This document shows, one piece after another, positions 1 through 8,662 of a stretch of DNA of 64,000 nucleotides; position 1 is the stretch's first letter; each line of letters starts with the position of its first letter. The stretch covers positions 62,001 through 126,000 of the forward strand of contig NZ_BMDW01000001.1 in the NCBI RefSeq assembly GCF_014636175.1, in the 5' to 3' direction. Source of the stretch: Sphingomonas psychrolutea (GTDB lineage: Bacteria; Pseudomonadota; Alphaproteobacteria; Sphingomonadales; Sphingomonadaceae). Under the pieces are notes generated by a model. It was not told the origin of the DNA. It made no database searches and was given only the letters and a program-made list of their open reading frames with translations. The translations under genes and the position numbers were made by a program.

Positions 1-1028
1 GCCAATGTCCAAGTGAGCGGCGCGTTGCCGTTTTCGTTAGAAACCGGCTGGAATGTGGCCTGTGTCACCAAGCGGTACCGACCCGGCTGGAGCAGAACCA
101 TTTGCGTCACCAGAACCGAACCATCGCTGCCCGAATAATCGATCGACAGGCCGTTTGCGGGGATGATCGCGGTCGTGCCGCCGGTCCCGTTCGCCAAGTC
201 CCACGCGAACGGCGGCAACGCTGCCGCACCTTTGAAATCGCCGTCAAACACATGGCCCACCGCCGCTTGCGATGCGGCCGGCAACCATTGCACCCAGGCA
301 AGATAGGCCCGCTCATAATCGCGCTGCGTAATCATCTGCGCAAGGAAAGCGCGGCGATCATCCGGTGTACCGGACGGCGGTGCGACGTTCGTCACCGGCG
401 CATGGTTGCCCGCCGATTCGAGCATCTCGAACACGATCGCGCGATCCACCGTGGAGCCGCTCAACGTAGTGAGATACACATCGCGCCAGATGGCGCCGCG
501 GGCGATTTCGGCCTTGATCTCCTTGCGGGCGGCAGGGTCGGCACTGATTTGCGCGATCGCCGACCAGATCGGCGCGGCCTCGGCACTCAGCACGGCAAGC
601 CGGATCAGTGCGTGCGTCGTTGTGCCGACGTCATTGGCTTGCGCCCGGTCGATAACGCGCCACGCCCAAGCCGGGCGCAACCGCGGGTCGCGCTGCAGCG
701 CGAGGGCGTTGAGCGCGCGCGCAGTTTGTACCGCGCTCGGGGCTCGTGTCGCCGCAGCGATGTAATAGGGCAAGGCGACCAAAGGCTGCCGCGTCGCAAC
801 GTGGCTGGCAAATGCGAGGTCGGCATCAGACGGACGACGATGCGAAACCGCGATCGTGTCGGCGATCGCCGCGAGCCGCGGTTCGACCGGCTCGATGCCG
901 ATCGTGCGACCAAGCCGGGTCGCCGCCGGACGCGCCTGTTCGGTCGAGACGGTGATGATCCCGATGAACACCACCGCACCAACGAGCGCGCCACAGCGCC
1001 GCACCCATAGGCTGCGGTTGGCCGTCAT
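1..1028 (-). CDS. Unknown envelope-anchored protein of the polysaccharide locus (3' end beyond window)
   Basis: The frame is open from the ATG at 1028 to the window edge, so about 342 residues are visible and the C-terminus is missing. A single hydrophobic segment (about residues 13-28) suggests a signal anchor. A helical, TPR-like stretch follows (about residues 50-200). The last visible 80 residues look like a beta-rich, possibly carbohydrate-binding module (ending SNENGNAPLTW). The ATG overlaps the stop codon of the upstream tyrosine kinase gene by 4 nt (ATGA), so the two are probably translated together. A role in exopolysaccharide assembly is inferred from context only; I do not recognise the family. 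Confidence 0.75.
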   Translation of the reverse strand, partial: MTANRSLWVRRCGALVGAVVFIGIITVSTEQARPAATRLGRTIGIEPVEPRLAAIADTIAVSHRRPSDADLAFASHVATRQPLVALPYYIAAATRAPSAVQTARALNALALQRDPRLRPAWAWRVIDRAQANDVGTTTHALIRLAVLSAEAAPIWSAIAQISADPAARKEIKAEIARGAIWRDVYLTTLSGSTVDRAIVFEMLESAGNHAPVTNVAPPSGTPDDRRAFLAQMITQRDYERAYLAWVQWLPAASQAAVGHVFDGDFKGAAALPPFAWDLANGTGGTTAIIPANGLSIDYSGSDGSVLVTQMVLLQPGRYRLVTQATFQPVSNENGNAPLTWTL

Positions 1029-3277
1029 TCCTTCTCGATCGAAATCTGGCGCCGGGCACCCGCCTCAACGCTTTTGATCTGCTTTTGACCGTAGCTGTAG
1101 CCATAGCCATAGCCATAGCCGTAGCCGTAGCTCGCGCCCTTCAGATCAAACTTGGTAATCACGCCACCGACGACGCGCGCGCCCGCCTGCTCAAGCCGGG
1201 CCAGCGCGCGAAGGGCGGCTGGGCGACGAATGCGACCGGCCTGCACCACGAAGATCGACGCATCGACCACCGACGCCAGGATCGGCGCGTCGGCCAGCCC
1301 CATCACCGGCGGCGAATCGAAGATCACGATGTCGAAAATGCCCTCCGCTTCGGCCAGCACTTCGCGCAGCCGCATGCCGCCGAGCAATTCGACCGGGTTT
1401 GGGGGAATCGGTCCGCTCGGCAAGAGAAACAGGTTCGGGACGGAAGTTTGCGTGATGTGCTTACGCAAATCATCGGTCGAGGCGAGCAGTGACGACAGGC
1501 CGGCACCCTCCGCGCCCGTCGGCACGGAAAAGGATGGCTTCCGCATATCCGCGTCGATCAGCAGAACCGATTCGCCAAGCCGGGCGAAGCCACGCGCAAT
1601 CGCAAAACAGCTGCTCGATTTGCCTTCGGCCGCCTGCGAGCTGGTCACGAGCAACGATTTTGGCGCGCCGCCTGCGGTCGTGAACTTGATCGCGGTACGC
1701 GTCGACAAATACGCTTCCGATTGTGCCGAGCTCGGATCGTCGAGTGCCTCAAGCATGGTCATGCCCTTGGCGACCGACGGCACCACACCCAGCAAGGTGA
1801 GATTGAGCCGGTTGCGCACGTCATCCGGATTCTTGATCGTGTCGTCGACAAACTCGATCGCGAAGGCGACACCCGCACCGATCATGAACCCGATCAGCAG
1901 CGAGACGAGTAGATTGTTCCGCAAATTGGGTGCGAACGGCCCACCTGGCACCAGCGCACGATCGACAATCGAAACCTGGCTGGCGCCAACGCCGCCTGCG
2001 ACGCTGACTTGCTTGAAGCGCTGCAACAGCCCGTCATAGAGCGAGCGGTTGGTGTCCACTTCACGCGACAGAATGTTGTACTGAATCTGGCGGTTGCGCA
2101 GATCGAGCACGCCGGTGGTCAATTGCGCCACACGCGCGCGCAATTGCTGCTCACGCCCCAGCGCGGCGCGATATTCGCCGGCATAGCTGTTGGTCACCGA
2201 ACCAGTGATTTCCCCCTGGGCGCGTGCGATCTGTTGATCGAGCTCGCGCATTCGCGTCTTCAGCGCGACCATCTCGGGATAATCCGGTTTGAATGTCCCG
2301 AGTTTTTCCTGAAAATCGACCTGGAGCTTGGCGCGCTCGCTCTTCAGACTGTTCACGGCCGGACTGGTAATCGCGGCGGATTGTCCGGCGGACGCACCTT
2401 CGCTGCGATACTTCTGTTCCGCCGCGATGCGTTCGGCCTGCGCCGTCGCCAACGCCGCGTTCAGCGAGGTCAGCGTGCTGCCTTCGAGCGATTCACCGCC
2501 ATCCTTGCCGCCGCCCTGATCCGCGCCACCGCCAACCATGACGATCTTTTCGCGGCCGGCATATTCAACCAGATCACGCTCCGACTTTTCGAGCGCGGCC
2601 TTGGTCTGGGTCAGGCGCTGTTCGAGAAATTTGCGCGCGAAGGCTGAGGATTCGTACTTCCGCTCGAGGTTCGAAGCGATGTAATTGTCGGCCACCGCAT
2701 TGGCGACGTTCGCCGCCAAGGCTGGATCGCCGCTTTCGTACGTAATGTTGATGAGCCGGCTGCCGGTCACGACGTCGATTCGCAAGCCGCCCGCGATGGC
2801 GGCGGTCGCAGCGGCGATCTGAGCGGCGGGGTTGCCCGCATTGGGCGCGAACTTGGCGCGCGATGCTCCGTCCAAGCTGCGCGCGACGCGCTCGGCAAGA
2901 TCGCGGCTGCGCAACAGGCCGATTTGCGTGCCCATGAACTGCGGGTCGCGCATCACCTGCGATTCGGCGCCGGTGCCGTCCTTACCTGGCCCCAAATTGA
3001 TTTCTTGCAACGCCAGCTCGACCTGGGCGGTCGCCTGATAGCGTTTGCTGGTCAGCATGGTCGAGACAATGCCGATAATCAGCGCGGCGCCGACGATGCC
3101 CGCGATCAGCCAACGCCATTTGCCGAGAACGCGAAGCGCTTCGCGCGTCGTGATCTGATTGGTGCTCTCCGCGCTGGCTTCTGCCGCGCCGAAGAGGTTC
3201 CCGGCGATCGCATGCTGCAAACCGCGCGACTGTCCGCCCGCCCCCGCAGCAACGATCTCGTTGGTTTCCTTGTTCAT
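1025..3277 (-). CDS. Wzc-like polysaccharide co-polymerase / bacterial tyrosine autokinase
   Basis: This 750-aa inner-membrane protein would control chain length and export of exopolysaccharide. It has an N-terminal Wzz domain with a first membrane segment at about residues 55-75, a long periplasmic coiled coil (about 200-420), and a second membrane segment near 455-475 (LLVSLLIGFMIGAGVAFAIE). The cytoplasmic BY-kinase domain carries a Walker A-like AAEGKSSS (near 545), Walker A' (LLIDADMRKP) and Walker B (IVIFDSPPV). The C-terminus has a tyrosine cluster of alternating Tyr-Gly, the expected autophosphorylation tail. It lies downstream of a Wza-like lipoprotein gene and overlaps the next gene by 4 nt. 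Family assignment is firm; the specific polymer is unknown. Confidence 0.93.
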   Translation of the reverse strand: MNKETNEIVAAGAGGQSRGLQHAIAGNLFGAAEASAESTNQITTREALRVLGKWRWLIAGIVGAALIIGIVSTMLTSKRYQATAQVELALQEINLGPGKDGTGAESQVMRDPQFMGTQIGLLRSRDLAERVARSLDGASRAKFAPNAGNPAAQIAAATAAIAGGLRIDVVTGSRLINITYESGDPALAANVANAVADNYIASNLERKYESSAFARKFLEQRLTQTKAALEKSERDLVEYAGREKIVMVGGGADQGGGKDGGESLEGSTLTSLNAALATAQAERIAAEQKYRSEGASAGQSAAITSPAVNSLKSERAKLQVDFQEKLGTFKPDYPEMVALKTRMRELDQQIARAQGEITGSVTNSYAGEYRAALGREQQLRARVAQLTTGVLDLRNRQIQYNILSREVDTNRSLYDGLLQRFKQVSVAGGVGASQVSIVDRALVPGGPFAPNLRNNLLVSLLIGFMIGAGVAFAIEFVDDTIKNPDDVRNRLNLTLLGVVPSVAKGMTMLEALDDPSSAQSEAYLSTRTAIKFTTAGGAPKSLLVTSSQAAEGKSSSCFAIARGFARLGESVLLIDADMRKPSFSVPTGAEGAGLSSLLASTDDLRKHITQTSVPNLFLLPSGPIPPNPVELLGGMRLREVLAEAEGIFDIVIFDSPPVMGLADAPILASVVDASIFVVQAGRIRRPAALRALARLEQAGARVVGGVITKFDLKGASYGYGYGYGYGYSYGQKQIKSVEAGARRQISIEKE
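1091..1130 (-). repeat. Short tandem repeat coding the Tyr-Gly tail of the kinase
   Basis: Six-base units (GGCTAT/GGCTAC on the minus strand) are repeated about six times and encode alternating Gly-Tyr near the C-terminus of the Wzc-like kinase. In BY-kinases the C-terminal tyrosine cluster is the autophosphorylation site. Repeat units of 6 bp can change number without a frameshift, so the number of tyrosines may vary between strains. Confidence 0.8.
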
Positions 3278-3328
3278 CAGCTATGGTCGCCTAACAAAAT
3301 CATACCGGGGCAGCGCGTTGCGCGTGCG

Positions 3329-4093
3329 TCAGAAAGGACGGAAAATCGAGATGAGCGGTATTGTCTGCAGCACGTTCTTCAACGCTGCCTTGGACGCCGA
3401 TCCGTCGACCACGATAATATCGTTGCCGAAAATTTCTGGATCCGCGGCCTTGCCGCGGCGGATGTCGGTCAGATCGAACGCTGCCGCCTGACGCTGCCCC
3501 GCGATCGTGCGGAATACCGCGACCTTGCGGGAATTGGCGTCGGAGGTGGTGCCCTTGGCAAGCGCGATCGCCTGAAGCAGCGTGGTCGACCCGGCAATCG
3601 AATAAATGCCGGGTCCGTTGACCGACCCATCAACCGTGATTCGCTGGCTCGATGAGGATTTCAGCGCCACGCGAACTTCTGGGTTCTGCAGATATTTGGC
3701 GCTCAATCGCCCTGAAATCTCGCTCGCGATCTGATCAGTGGTCTTGCCGATCGCCGGAACCTTCCCGATCAGCGGCATCGTGATGTCACCACTCGGGTCG
3801 ATCACCGCATCACCTGACAGATCCGGTACACGCATCACCGCAACGGCCAGCGTATCGCCAGGGCCAGTGCGATACGCGTTTTCGGCGGCGATCGCGGCGA
3901 TCGGGTCGGGTGCGTTAAACTTTGCGACCCCGTACGGAATCGATCCACCCCGGGTATCGGCGCAGCCACCCAGCATCAGCAATGCCGCCAGGCACAGCGC
4001 CCCGAGCGCAAGCAGCGTGCGATATGCCGAGGCGATCGGCACGGACGGCGATCGATTCGCAGCTTCGGCGTGAGCGGTCAAAGTGGTCTCCAT
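3329..4093 (-). CDS. Wza-like polysaccharide export lipoprotein (OPX family)
   Basis: A 254-aa outer-membrane export protein. A hydrophobic signal sequence ends in a lipobox LMLGGC at about residues 39-44, so it should be lipidated. The Poly_export domain begins around residue 75 (YRTGPGDTLAVAVMRVPDLSG) and is followed by SLBB-type beta-grasp repeats (VDGSVNGPGIYSIAG). It is shorter than E. coli Wza (about 380 aa) and lacks an obvious C-terminal amphipathic helix, like many short OPX proteins. It stands 51 nt upstream of the Wzc-like gene in the same direction, the usual pairing. The residues before the signal peptide are few and polar, so a slightly later start is possible. Confidence 0.92.
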   Translation of the reverse strand: METTLTAHAEAANRSPSVPIASAYRTLLALGALCLAALLMLGGCADTRGGSIPYGVAKFNAPDPIAAIAAENAYRTGPGDTLAVAVMRVPDLSGDAVIDPSGDITMPLIGKVPAIGKTTDQIASEISGRLSAKYLQNPEVRVALKSSSSQRITVDGSVNGPGIYSIAGSTTLLQAIALAKGTTSDANSRKVAVFRTIAGQRQAAAFDLTDIRRGKAADPEIFGNDIIVVDGSASKAALKNVLQTIPLISIFRPF

Positions 4094-4226
4094 AAATCAG
4101 GTGGCGGCATGGCCCTTTGCCCAAACCGGGCTTTAGCATCGGAGGCGTCGAAATCAACCCGACAGCGGCACCCGCATCGATCCAATATCGGCGGAACAAT
4201 TCGAATAGCTTATCATCAACTAGACT

Positions 4227-5543
4227 TTATTTCGCTCCCGAACCGGTAATGACCGTACGAATAGTTCGGAATAGAATTAAGGTGTCGAGCCATGCCGACA
4301 AATATTTTATATAATAAAAATCATAACAAAGTTTGTAATGGACGTCATGGATTTCGGCGACGTGTCCTTGGTTGACTTGCGCCCAGCCGGTAATTCCCGG
4401 TTTTACGACATGACGATAACTGTAAAAGGAGATTTCGCTTTGATACCATCCCGATAGCGCCATTGCCTCGGGCCGTGGGCCGATCCAACTCATCTCGCCG
4501 CGCAGGATATTGAGAATCTGCGGAATTTCATCGATCCGCGTGCGACGCAGGAATCGCCCGATCCGCGTGATGCGATCGTCGTCGCTTTGGGTTATCGCGG
4601 CGCGGCGCGCATCATCATTGGTGCCGGGCGCGGTCACCGGGCGCATCGTGCGGAATTTGTAGACCTGAAACGGGTGCCCGCGAAACCCCATCCGCAACTG
4701 GCGAAACAGCACTGGTCCCGGTGAATCGAGCCGGATCGCCAGCGCAATCAACAGCAGGAGCGGCGAGAACATCGGCAACGCGACCAAGGCGATCAGCAGA
4801 TCGATCCCCTGCTTGACCTTGCCATACCCGTCATTGGGGTTGAGCGAGCCAAGGCTGTTTTCCGAAATATGCTCGATTTGGACTTGGCCAGTGATCGATT
4901 CCAACAGTTGCTTGCAATGGTAGACCGGGACGCCGGCGAGCGCGGCCTCTGCCAGCAAGCGCTCCCATTCATCGCCGATCTCAGCGCGCAGATCGACGAC
5001 AATGCCCGCGCCGGGCATCTTGGGTAGAACGGGTTCGCACAGATAGTCCCACTCGACATGTGGAATCCCATGCAGCCGGGACATGTCGCCGCACGGTACG
5101 ACGTGAAACACATACGCCGTGTACCGCTGACTTAGGTAGCAAATCACAAAAAAGGTCATCACCGCCAGCGCAAAGCTCGTCGCGACCACCGACACGATAT
5201 ATTCGAGGCGAAAGATCAGCAGGGCGGCGGTGACGATGCCGTACGACATGAAAAAGGACGGCAGCACATATTCATAGGAGCGCACGCCCGGAAAATTGCA
5301 CAATCGCCGGAACAGCGCGACCCCAACAAACAGCCCAACGAACGAGGCGATGAGCGAATTTCGGCTATTGCCATATTCGAGGATCGTTCGGCTGAAATAG
5401 TCGAAGTCACGCGAGTCGAACAGGCCGCGGACCGTCGATGGCAGCACCACCGCGATCATAAAGCCTATCAGAATTTGATAGCGATACCGTTGGACCGCGG
5501 CACGTCGTTGCCCATCCCTACTTTGCAATCGCGCCTGCAGCAT
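4227..5543 (-). CDS. Undecaprenyl-phosphate sugar-1-phosphate transferase (priming glycosyltransferase)
   Basis: A 438-aa membrane enzyme that would start repeat-unit synthesis by moving a hexose-1-phosphate from a nucleotide sugar to undecaprenyl phosphate. There are four to five N-terminal membrane helices, a CoA-binding-like middle region, then the Bac_transf domain from about residue 240: SPGPVLFRQLRMGFRG, YKFRTMR, RTRIDEIPQILNILRGEMSW, IGPRPEA, KPGITGWAQVNQG. This is the WbaP/ExoY family. The extreme 3' end is unusually AT-rich compared with the rest of the gene. It is divergent from a GT4 gene and upstream of the Wza/Wzc genes, consistent with one exopolysaccharide locus. The sugar specificity cannot be read from sequence. 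Confidence 0.93.
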   Translation of the reverse strand: MLQARLQSRDGQRRAAVQRYRYQILIGFMIAVVLPSTVRGLFDSRDFDYFSRTILEYGNSRNSLIASFVGLFVGVALFRRLCNFPGVRSYEYVLPSFFMSYGIVTAALLIFRLEYIVSVVATSFALAVMTFFVICYLSQRYTAYVFHVVPCGDMSRLHGIPHVEWDYLCEPVLPKMPGAGIVVDLRAEIGDEWERLLAEAALAGVPVYHCKQLLESITGQVQIEHISENSLGSLNPNDGYGKVKQGIDLLIALVALPMFSPLLLLIALAIRLDSPGPVLFRQLRMGFRGHPFQVYKFRTMRPVTAPGTNDDARRAAITQSDDDRITRIGRFLRRTRIDEIPQILNILRGEMSWIGPRPEAMALSGWYQSEISFYSYRHVVKPGITGWAQVNQGHVAEIHDVHYKLCYDFYYIKYLSAWLDTLILFRTIRTVITGSGAK

Positions 5544-5657
5544 TGCAAAACCCCTTGGTTAGTCCGCAAATCGCGCTTGCCCCTTAGCGTGCAGGACCAG
5601 TGCGGTCCGGACGCCAAAACCAAACACAGTACCACACTATTTCGTTCCACGCCGTGC

Positions 5658-5677
5658 AAAACTTTACAACAAGTTTT
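5658..5677. promoter_or_regulatory. Inverted repeat in the divergent exopolysaccharide promoter region
   Basis: A perfect 7-bp inverted repeat, AAAACTT-N6-AAGTTTT, lies about 115 nt upstream of the sugar transferase start and 140 nt upstream of the GT4 start, in an AT-richer patch. It is a plausible operator for one or both divergent genes. No cognate regulator lies next to it. Confidence 0.4.
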
Positions 5678-5751
5678 ACCGAAACAACATGATAGCGGCG
5701 GGTGCGCCAAAGCCTCTTCACAGGTCCGGCGCCGCGACCGGCAAAGGAAGC

Positions 5752-5768
5752 AGTTGATCAGATCAACT
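5752..5768. promoter_or_regulatory. Perfect 17-bp palindrome upstream of the GT4 gene
   Basis: AGTTGATC-A-GATCAACT lies 50 nt before the ATG of the GT4 glycosyltransferase. The symmetry is perfect over 8-bp arms with a 1-nt centre. It resembles an FNR half-site pair (TTGAT/ATCAA), but the spacing is 3 nt rather than the canonical 4, so it is left as an unidentified operator candidate. Confidence 0.45.
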
Positions 5769-5818
5769 CCATCGTGCTTTGGCCGTATGACTGCCTCTGA
5801 CCGAGAACGCGCCCTGCG

Positions 5819-7054
5819 ATGTTTGCCCCGATCATCTTCCTCAACCGTTTCTATGCGCCGGATCATTCGGCGACCGCGCAGATCCTGACCGACCTTGCGG
5901 TCGACCTGGCGGCGCAAGGGCGCGATGTGACGGTGATCGCAAGCCGCGGTTTATACGGTCAGGACCGGGGTGTCTTGCCGCGCCGGGAAACGACTGCCGG
6001 AGTGACGATTCACCGCGTTACGACCCCGCGCAATCGGCGCGGCATGGCGGGGCGGATTGCGGCATATCTCTTTTATCTGCTGCTTGCACCAATCGCCGCC
6101 GCAAGAATTGCGCGGCGCGGCAGCGTTCTGGTGGTGAAAACCGATCCGCCGCTGCTGTCCGTGCCGCTTGCGATCGTCGCACGGCTGCGCGGTGCCGTGC
6201 TGATCCCGTGGTTGCAGGATCTCTATCCCGAGGTCGCGATCGCTTACGGGATCGGCATAACGCAAGGCCCCCTCGGGCGGGTGCTGACGGGGTTGCGCAA
6301 CCGGTCGCTGCGTCAAGCAGCCCGGATTGTGGCGATCGGCGAATTAATGGCCGACCGCGTCGCGCGCATCGGGATTGAGCGCGATCACATCGCGGTGATC
6401 CCCAATTGGTCGAACGACGCCGACATCGTCCCGCTTGCAGGCCATTCGCCCGATCTGCGCGCCGCTTGGGCGATTCCGCCAGATGCCTTCGTCCTCGCTT
6501 ATTCGGGCAACCTCGGACGCGCGCATGAATATGGCACGGTGCTCGCGGCAGCGACTGCGCTCCGCGCGCGCGCTGACATCGTGTTCCTGTTCGTCGGCGG
6601 CGGCCATATGTCGGAGCAACTTGCCGCACAGGTCGCTGCGCTTGGGCTGACGAATTTTCGGTTCGTTCCCTATCAACCGCGCGAGAAATTGTCCGAATCG
6701 CTGGCGACGGGGAACGCGCATTGGATTTCGCTACGCCCCGCTTTCGAAGGACTGATCGTGCCGAGCAAGGTGTTCGGCGTCTGTGCTGCGGGGCGCGCCG
6801 TGGTCGCGGTGTGTGCGCTCGACGGCGAGCTGGCGCGGCTGATCGTTCCCGCCGGTGCTGGCGTAGCGGTTGCACCCGGCGATTCTGCCGCCCTAGCCGA
6901 CGCGATCGTCGTTCTGGCTGACGACCGTGTAAAGACCGCGGCGATGGGACGCGCCGCACGCACGCTGCTCGACGGCGGCTACACCCGCGCGCACGCACTG
7001 GCACGCTGGCTGCACTTGCTCGATACCGTCAGCGGGGATACCGCAGCGCAATAA
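5819..7054 (+). CDS. Family GT4 glycosyltransferase (WcaI-like)
   Basis: This 411-aa cytoplasmic or membrane-associated enzyme would add a sugar to the lipid-linked exopolysaccharide repeat unit. The N-terminal domain opens with FLNRFYAPDHSATAQILTDLA, typical of WcaI-like glycosyltransferases. The C-terminal GT-B domain shows LAYSGNLGRAHEYGTVLAAA and the donor-site region FEGLIVPSKVFGVCAAGRAVV. It diverges from the priming transferase across a 275-bp intergenic region holding two palindromes. Donor and acceptor are unknown. Confidence 0.88.
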   Translation: MFAPIIFLNRFYAPDHSATAQILTDLAVDLAAQGRDVTVIASRGLYGQDRGVLPRRETTAGVTIHRVTTPRNRRGMAGRIAAYLFYLLLAPIAAARIARRGSVLVVKTDPPLLSVPLAIVARLRGAVLIPWLQDLYPEVAIAYGIGITQGPLGRVLTGLRNRSLRQAARIVAIGELMADRVARIGIERDHIAVIPNWSNDADIVPLAGHSPDLRAAWAIPPDAFVLAYSGNLGRAHEYGTVLAAATALRARADIVFLFVGGGHMSEQLAAQVAALGLTNFRFVPYQPREKLSESLATGNAHWISLRPAFEGLIVPSKVFGVCAAGRAVVAVCALDGELARLIVPAGAGVAVAPGDSAALADAIVVLADDRVKTAAMGRAARTLLDGGYTRAHALARWLHLLDTVSGDTAAQ

Positions 7055-7073
7055 GCGCAGCTGCGCCCGGCCG

Positions 7074-7853
7074 TTGCCGGACGATTTGGAAACGACCGTG
7101 GCACTGTTTAGAAAAACACCGAAACCCGCTCCGCCGCCCAGCGGCCCGCCGGGGACCCGCGTCTATGCGATCGGCGACGTTCATGGGCGACTCGATCTGC
7201 TGCGCGATTTGCTCGAACAGATCGATGCCGACAGTCAGGCACGACCGTGCGCGCGCGAATTCGTCGTGTTTCTGGGCGATTTGATCGACCGAGGCCCGGA
7301 GTCGCGCGGCGTGCTGCAACTGCTTCAGTCGATCCGCCCGAATTTGCCCAACCCGGTCTTCGTAATGGGCAATCACGAGGAGATGTTGCTGCGCGTGCTG
7401 GGCGACGATCCCGAACGTGTGTGGGACTGGATGAGCTTTGGCGGGTATGAATTCGCGCAGAGTTACGGTGTCGAAGTGGGGCGCCTCGCAACGCTTTCGG
7501 CGGCGGCGGCGGCGGCCGAAATTCGCGCGGCGATGCCGCCGGCTGATCTCAGCTTCGTCGAATCGTTCATCGATAGCTTTCGATTCGGCGATTATCTGTT
7601 CGTCCATGCTGGGATCCGCCCCGGCACCCCGCTCGAGCAGCAGAAAATCGCAGATTTGCGCTGGATCCGCGAAGGCTTTCTGGACAGCACGGTCATCCAT
7701 CCGTTCGTCGTGGTCCACGGCCACACGATCAGCGATGGCCCCGATGAACAGCCAAATCGCATCGGAATCGATACCGGCGCTTATGCTACCGGTGTCCTCA
7801 CCGCGCTGTGCCTGGAGGGGACCGACCGCACGTATCTGACGGCGGTCCGCTAA
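7074..7853 (+). CDS. Metallophosphoesterase, bacterial PPP-type serine/threonine phosphatase
   Basis: A 259-aa cytosolic phosphatase. The metal-binding motifs of the calcineurin-like superfamily are all present in order: GDVHGRLD, GDLIDRGPE, GNHEE, FVHAGIRPG and VVHGHT. The GDVHG...GDLIDRG...GNHEE order and spacing fit the lambda-PP/PrpA type. It begins 20 nt after the GT4 gene, so it may be cotranscribed. Since a tyrosine kinase sits in the same locus, a regulatory phosphatase is plausible, but this family is Ser/Thr-directed and the link is inference. A GTG start 24 nt downstream is an alternative. Confidence 0.88.
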   Translation: MPDDLETTVALFRKTPKPAPPPSGPPGTRVYAIGDVHGRLDLLRDLLEQIDADSQARPCAREFVVFLGDLIDRGPESRGVLQLLQSIRPNLPNPVFVMGNHEEMLLRVLGDDPERVWDWMSFGGYEFAQSYGVEVGRLATLSAAAAAAEIRAAMPPADLSFVESFIDSFRFGDYLFVHAGIRPGTPLEQQKIADLRWIREGFLDSTVIHPFVVVHGHTISDGPDEQPNRIGIDTGAYATGVLTALCLEGTDRTYLTAVR

Positions 7854-8025
7854 GACGTTTTTTCCAATCCCTCACGCTTTGCGTGCAACCAAAATCAGGG
7901 TGTGGCGTTTCGGCATCTCACTCAGGTTTTTTGTGCAAGCGCGAACGATTTGAGGGTAGACAAAAACACCGCTCGTGGGTAAACCGTCCATCGAGCACCG
8001 CCAAACGGGTTCAAGGGAGACTGAA

Positions 8026-8466
8026 ATGAAATTTTCGCGGGTAACCGCCGCCATTGTGATGGCGAGCCTTTCGGCACCGCTGTTTGCGGCTTCCGAGCAA
8101 TCCGTCGGCACGTTGACCGCAGCCTCGCAGGGTACTGTTGTGGCACGTGACGGCAAGCTTCTTCCAGCACGCGCTGGTCAGTCGCTCTTCGTTGGCGATC
8201 GGGTTATCACCCGCGGTTCGTCGGCAAAGGTCGCGATGCAGGGTTGCAACGTTTCGCTTAAGCCAACGTCGGTCCTTTCGGTCGGAACGTCGGCATGCGC
8301 AGCGCCGCAGTCGTTTACGACAGCGCAGGATGGCACGACCGGCGGCGGCGAACGCCGCGGCATTGGCGCGAACAGCTATATCGTTGCCGGTCTCGCAATC
8401 GCTGCGGTCGCCGGCGGCGTTGTTGCAGCAACAAGCAACACCAGCACTAAGGCAGTTAGCCCCTAG
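8026..8466 (+). CDS. Small secreted FecR-like protein with C-terminal membrane helix
   Basis: A 146-aa protein. The ATG at 8026 is chosen because an AAGGGAGA ribosome binding site lies 7 nt upstream and it gives a clean Sec signal peptide (MKFSRVTAAIVMASLSAPLFAA). An upstream in-frame ATG at 7975 would bury that signal. The mature part has a FecR-like beta domain (GDRVITRGSSAKVAMQGCNVS), two cysteines that could form a disulfide, and a C-terminal hydrophobic stretch (YIVAGLAIAAVAGGVVAA). It has its own strong terminator. Function is unknown; an envelope role near the exopolysaccharide locus is inference. Confidence 0.85.
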   Translation: MKFSRVTAAIVMASLSAPLFAASEQSVGTLTAASQGTVVARDGKLLPARAGQSLFVGDRVITRGSSAKVAMQGCNVSLKPTSVLSVGTSACAAPQSFTTAQDGTTGGGERRGIGANSYIVAGLAIAAVAGGVVAATSNTSTKAVSP

Positions 8467-8494
8467 TCTCAGGGTTTCTGCTAGACAGAATTTT

Positions 8495-8525
8495 AAGGGG
8501 TCGAACGTAAGTTTGGCCCCTTTTT
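8495..8525 (+). terminator. Strong rho-independent terminator
   Basis: A 12-bp stem is formed by AAGGGGTCGAAC and GTTTGGCCCCTT (including G-U pairs) closing a GTAA tetraloop and followed by a T run. It lies 28 nt after the stop of the FecR-like gene. Confidence 0.88.
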
Positions 8526-8662
8526 CTGATTGCAGCACGGGGACATCAAACGCGCATATAAGTGACGGAGCGGGCCCCTTTGGGCCACGCGATATCAAAA
8601 ACCCGATCACGCGAATCCGCCGTCGCGCCTCAACGTTGTGCCAGACGATCGAGGCGGGAGGA

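Noticed and set aside
5752..5768. FNR/Anr box upstream of the GT4 gene
   Set aside because: The half-sites match but the spacer is 3 nt rather than 4 nt, so an FNR assignment is not justified.
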